Positions 4,443-6,635 of a DNA stretch of 6,635 nucleotides are shown here, piece by piece. The notes beneath the pieces were generated by a model. It was not told the DNA's origin and did not search any database. It worked only from the letters and a program-made list of their open reading frames with translations. Within the stretch, counting starts at the first letter, position 1. Each line of letters opens with the position of its first letter. The stretch covers positions 1 to 6,635 of the forward strand of contig JAOUFP010000167.1 of the NCBI GenBank assembly GCA_029858145.1, given 5' to 3'. Origin of the DNA: Nitrospirota bacterium (GTDB lineage: Bacteria; Nitrospirota; Thermodesulfovibrionia; Thermodesulfovibrionales; UBA6898). A program made the position numbers and the translations under genes.

Positions 4443-5015
4443 TCATCCGTAAAGCTTTTTGAGAAGCCATGCCATATTCTGGCCGAGGTCCCTGAAGGTC
4501 GCAATGCCTTCCTCGTCCTTCATGACCTCGCCGGGATTTCTGCCGAAGCCGAGGTTCCAGTAGCTCGACCCGGGTATGATCATGTGTCCGATGCCGAAAA
4601 AGTAGTTGATACTTGAATAGACATCGGTTCCTCCGGCCCTTCTGACAGCCACGACCGCGGCCCCCACCTTTCTCCTGAAAAGATTGCCGTTCGCCCGCGA
4701 AACAAGGCCTGCCCTGTCGATGAGCGCCTTGACTTCAGTGGAGACATTCGCGAAATAGGTCGGTGAACCGATGATTATGCCCTCAGCCTCTGTCATCTTC
4801 CCGACAAATGAATTAAGCGCATCGTCCTGAATGCAGCGCCGGTCCTTTTTTTCGAAACATTTGTAGCACGCCCTGCAGCCTTTGATATCGGCACCGCCAA
4901 GCTGTATGATTCCTGTTTCTATCCCTTCCTTCTCAAGCTCTTCGAGTACAACCCTGACAGACTGATATGTGTTTCCCTCTTTTCTCGGGCTGCCGTTAAA
5001 AGCTACGACTTTCAT
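4443..5015 (-). CDS. Isf-like iron-sulfur flavoprotein (flavodoxin-like / NADPH-dependent FMN reductase family)
   Basis: The start is ATG 5015: GGGGAGG (5029-5023) lies 7 bp upstream, and the protein then begins with the family's first strand, MKVVAFNGSPRK. An upstream in-frame ATG at 5096 would add 27 unrelated residues and overlap yqgE. The 190-residue product has the FMN phosphate loop NGSPRKEGNT (7-16) and the second flavin-contact segment GSPTYFANVSTEVKALIDR (83-101). Between them is a compact motif Cys47-x2-Cys50-x2-Cys53-x7-Cys61, which matches the [4Fe-4S] motif of Isf from Methanosarcina. Isf proteins pass electrons between ferredoxin and oxidants and can reduce O2 and H2O2, so a defence role is possible; simple quinone or aromatic reduction is the main alternative. 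It lies 40 bp downstream of yqgE on the same strand and is probably cotranscribed. Confidence 0.85.
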   Translation of the reverse strand: MKVVAFNGSPRKEGNTYQSVRVVLEELEKEGIETGIIQLGGADIKGCRACYKCFEKKDRRCIQDDALNSFVGKMTEAEGIIIGSPTYFANVSTEVKALIDRAGLVSRANGNLFRRKVGAAVVAVRRAGGTDVYSSINYFFGIGHMIIPGSSYWNLGFGRNPGEVMKDEEGIATFRDLGQNMAWLLKKLYG

Positions 5016-5055
5016 GGAATAACCTCCCCGTTGCAGCTTAAAGTTTATAAACCCT

Positions 5056-5607
5056 TTACGCGCTGCCGCCCAGGTCACAATATCTGTCAAGATCAACGCC
5101 GGTCAGGCGGGCTGCTGCTCTCCACCGTTCGCTGACCGGCATATTAAAAATGATCTGCACATTTGCAGGGGAAACAATCCAGCTGCCCATCATCAATTCT
5201 TCTTCCAGTTGATTCGCCCCCCACCCTGCGGATCCCAGTGCAAAAATAAATTTTTCGGGGCCTTTTCCCGCCGCGATGTCATAAAGGATATTTTTCGAGG
5301 CAGTAACCGCGAGATTCCCGCGGATGACGATTGACTGATATTTTTCGTCATGAGGCGAATAGATGACATACCCCTGATCAGGGTTGACAGGGCCGCCGTA
5401 ATGGACCGGGAGACTCAGCTTCCTCTTTTCCATCCCCAGGGACTGCAGCAGAGGGTTTATGCTGTTCATGAGCACTTTATTGATGACAAGACCGAATGCT
5501 CCCTTCCGGGTGTGCTCGCAAATCAGCACAACCGTATGGTCGAAATTCGGATCGTCCAGACTCGGCACCGCTATGAGAAAATTACCTGAAATATCACCTG
5601 TATGCAT
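5056..5607 (-). CDS. yqgE: YqgE/AlgH family protein (DUF179)
   Basis: The 183-residue protein matches YqgE/AlgH over its whole length: the N-terminal GNFLIAVPSLDDPNFDHTVV segment, EHTRKGAFGLVINK (about 31-44), HYGGPVNPDQGYVIY (about 69-83), and LGSAGWGANQLEEELMMGSW near 123-142. Family length is about 185-190, so it is complete. The biochemical role is not established; AlgH was named from alginate regulation in Pseudomonas, and structures show a compact alpha/beta fold without an obvious active site. No signal peptide is present. The start at ATG 5607 is backed by AAGGA (5621-5617) 9 bp upstream and an extended -10 promoter. It is followed by the Isf-like flavoprotein gene. Conserved operon partners in other bacteria (yqgF in proteobacteria) are not seen here. 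Confidence 0.92.
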   Translation of the reverse strand: MHTGDISGNFLIAVPSLDDPNFDHTVVLICEHTRKGAFGLVINKVLMNSINPLLQSLGMEKRKLSLPVHYGGPVNPDQGYVIYSPHDEKYQSIVIRGNLAVTASKNILYDIAAGKGPEKFIFALGSAGWGANQLEEELMMGSWIVSPANVQIIFNMPVSERWRAAARLTGVDLDRYCDLGGSA

Positions 5608-5628
5608 TCCTGAGTTTCCTTCTTTTTT

Positions 5629-5637
5629 ATTATATCA
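5629..5637 (-). promoter_or_regulatory. Extended -10 promoter of yqgE
   Basis: On the minus strand the sequence reads TGATATAAT, a perfect extended -10 (TGnTATAAT), about 21 bp before the ATG. No good -35 is present at the expected distance, which is normal for extended -10 promoters. The -35 position is overlapped by the inverted repeat at 5655-5678. Confidence 0.6.
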
Positions 5638-5654
5638 TGTGCCGCCAGGAACAA

Positions 5655-5678
5655 TGCACTCTTCAAATAATGAGTGCA
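5655..5678. promoter_or_regulatory. CIRCE-like inverted repeat upstream of yqgE
   Basis: TGCACTC (5655-5661) and GAGTGCA (5672-5678) are a perfect 7-bp inverted repeat 10 bp apart. The half-sites GCACTC/GAGTGC are those of the HrcA operator CIRCE, but CIRCE has 9 bp between the half-sites and the outer bases TTA/TAA, whereas here there are 10 bp and different flanks. It covers the -35 region of yqgE and lies over 100 bp from apgM, so it should act on yqgE if it acts at all. Confidence 0.45.
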
Positions 5679-5701
5679 AAACAAGACATTTTTTTCAGGG
5701 G

Positions 5702-5750
5702 GGTATTTTGAGCAGCTCTGTCTGCTGCATATGGCTTCTGAAAAAATACC
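5702..5750. repeat. Nested inverted repeat in the yqgE-apgM divergent region
   Basis: GGTATTTT (5702-5709) and AAAATACC (5743-5750) form a perfect 8-bp stem enclosing a smaller stem GCAGC (5712-5716) / GCTGC (5724-5728). The structure ends 6 bp before the apgM -35 box, so it would not be in the apgM transcript if that promoter is used. It could be a protein-binding site or the remnant of a small palindromic repeat. Confidence 0.4.
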
Positions 5751-5756
5751 ATTGAG

Positions 5757-5786
5757 TTGAAAAGTTCTTCCCCTTTGCAGTAATAT
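5757..5786 (+). promoter_or_regulatory. apgM promoter
   Basis: TTGAAA (5757-5762, 5/6 match to the -35) and TAATAT (5781-5786) are 18 bp apart. The -10 ends 8 bp before the ATG at 5795, so the predicted transcript would have about 2 nt before the start codon. Confidence 0.5.
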
Positions 5787-5794
5787 TCATAGTC

Positions 5795-6635
5795 ATGCAA
5801 AAATTGATAAAGAATTTGATCCAGAAGAACAGCTCCAAAATTGTACTCGTTGTTCTCGACGGCCTCGGCGGCGTTCCGGTCGACGGCAGGACAGAACTCG
5901 AGGCTGCAGCGACCCCGAATCTTGACGCGCTGGCGAAAGAATCAGCCTGCGGCTTGCATATACCTGTTGAGATGGGAATCACCCCGGGAAGCGGCCCGGG
6001 ACATTTTGCCCTTTTCGGATACGATCCGATAGAGTGCCAGATAGGGAGGGGAATTCTGGAAGCACTCGGGCTGAGACTCGATGTCAGAAATACCGATATC
6101 GCGGTGAGATGCAACTACGCGACGATCAAAGACGGTCTGATCACTGACAGAAGGGCGGGCAGAATTCCGACCGATCAGAGCAGGAAGATCACGGAAAGAC
6201 TTCAGGCCGAAATAAAAGCCATAGACGAGACTGAATTGATCTTCGCCCCGGGTATGGAACACCGTTTTGCGGTGCTCCTGCGTTTCCCGGAACCGCTCGA
6301 GCCGGATGCCTCGGCGATAGACGACACAGACCCTCAACTCGAGGGAAAAGCACCTTTATATCCGGCTCCCCGGTCTAAAAACGCGGAGCGGGTATCACGA
6401 GTGGCCGAAAAATTAGTCAACACCGTTCACGAGGTCCTGAAAGATGAAAAACAGGCGAACTATATATTGATGAGAGGTTTTTCCGTCAAACCCGGCCTGC
6501 CGACTTTCCAGGAGGCATTCGGATTGAAAGCGCTCGCGATAGCCACCTATCCGATGTACGGAGGGCTCGCAAAGCTTGTCGATATGGATACTCCCGAGGT
6601 CACCGGCAGCGTTGCGGATGAGATAGACTTTCTCA
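5795..6635 (+). CDS. apgM: 2,3-bisphosphoglycerate-independent phosphoglycerate mutase, archaeal type (partial)
   Basis: The frame is open from ATG 5795 to the right edge: 280 residues of a family of roughly 400, so the C-terminus is missing. It interconverts 3- and 2-phosphoglycerate in glycolysis and gluconeogenesis through a phosphoserine intermediate and two metal ions, in the cytoplasm. The N-terminal strand IVLVVLDGLGG (16-26) supplies the first metal ligand, Asp22. LEAAATPNLDALA (35-47) is the ApgM signature, and TPGSGPGH (63-70) contains the presumed nucleophile Ser66, followed by FALFGYDP and the GRGILEALG segment. These distinguish the ApgM group, found in archaea and several bacterial phyla, from the longer GpmI enzymes of the same alkaline phosphatase superfamily. 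The start carries 14 extra residues before the first strand and has no Shine-Dalgarno; a -10-like box ends 8 bp upstream. It is divergent from yqgE. Confidence 0.93.
   Translation, partial: MQKLIKNLIQKNSSKIVLVVLDGLGGVPVDGRTELEAAATPNLDALAKESACGLHIPVEMGITPGSGPGHFALFGYDPIECQIGRGILEALGLRLDVRNTDIAVRCNYATIKDGLITDRRAGRIPTDQSRKITERLQAEIKAIDETELIFAPGMEHRFAVLLRFPEPLEPDASAIDDTDPQLEGKAPLYPAPRSKNAERVSRVAEKLVNTVHEVLKDEKQANYILMRGFSVKPGLPTFQEAFGLKALAIATYPMYGGLAKLVDMDTPEVTGSVADEIDFL

Noticed and set aside
5695..6114. 139-residue minus-strand frame antisense to apgM
   Set aside because: apgM is certain on the plus strand, and the antisense frame has no recognisable motif.

Overview
The window looks like a chromosome segment from a strictly anaerobic or microaerophobic bacterium. 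A sulfate-reducer-like member of the Nitrospirota (Thermodesulfovibrionales) or a deltaproteobacterial relative fits best. The grounds are the superoxide reductase / rubredoxin / desulforedoxin gene set, an archaeal-type phosphoglycerate mutase, an Isf-type iron-sulfur flavoprotein and the style of the interspersed palindromic repeats. The taxonomic call is inference and is weak; a search of the HemW or MazG protein would settle it.

Layout. Bases 1-272 (minus) are the N-terminal end of an insertion-sequence transposase that runs off the left edge. Bases 452-2008 (plus) hold an oxygen-defence cluster: a promoter with a PerR-like site; a two-domain protein with an unrecognised Cys-rich N-terminus and a C-terminal rubredoxin; a class II superoxide reductase; a small unknown ORF; a 38-residue stand-alone desulforedoxin; and, after a second promoter-like site, a 43-residue short-loop rubredoxin. 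The two shortest genes are easily missed by ORF callers. Convergent to them is mazG (2111-2878, minus). A 400-bp gene-free stretch (2879-3283) carries the mazG promoter, a 150-bp MITE-like element with 16-bp perfect terminal inverted repeats inserted between two diverged repeat arms, and the hemW promoter. hemW (3284-4408, plus) converges on a minus-strand pair, yqgE (5056-5607) and an Isf-like flavoprotein (4443-5015). A divergent intergenic region with several inverted repeats separates yqgE from a partial apgM gene (5795 to the right edge, plus).

How the genes fit together. The 512-2008 cluster supplies the whole short path for reductive superoxide removal: rubredoxins donate electrons to the SOR iron centre, and desulforedoxin is the domain fused to SOR in class I desulfoferrodoxins but encoded separately here. 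The Isf-like flavoprotein belongs to a family that can reduce O2 and H2O2, so a second defence function may lie nearby, but it is a separate transcription unit. mazG, hemW, yqgE and apgM are housekeeping genes.

Two regulatory patterns stand out. First, the two promoters of the redox cluster share the core ATAAT-N-ATTC at the same place relative to the -10, suggesting a common peroxide- or iron-responsive repressor. Second, mazG, hemW and apgM lack Shine-Dalgarno sequences and have a -10-like hexamer 6-8 bp before the ATG, which suggests leaderless mRNAs, while the other genes except the small ORF at 1378 have recognisable ribosome-binding sites.
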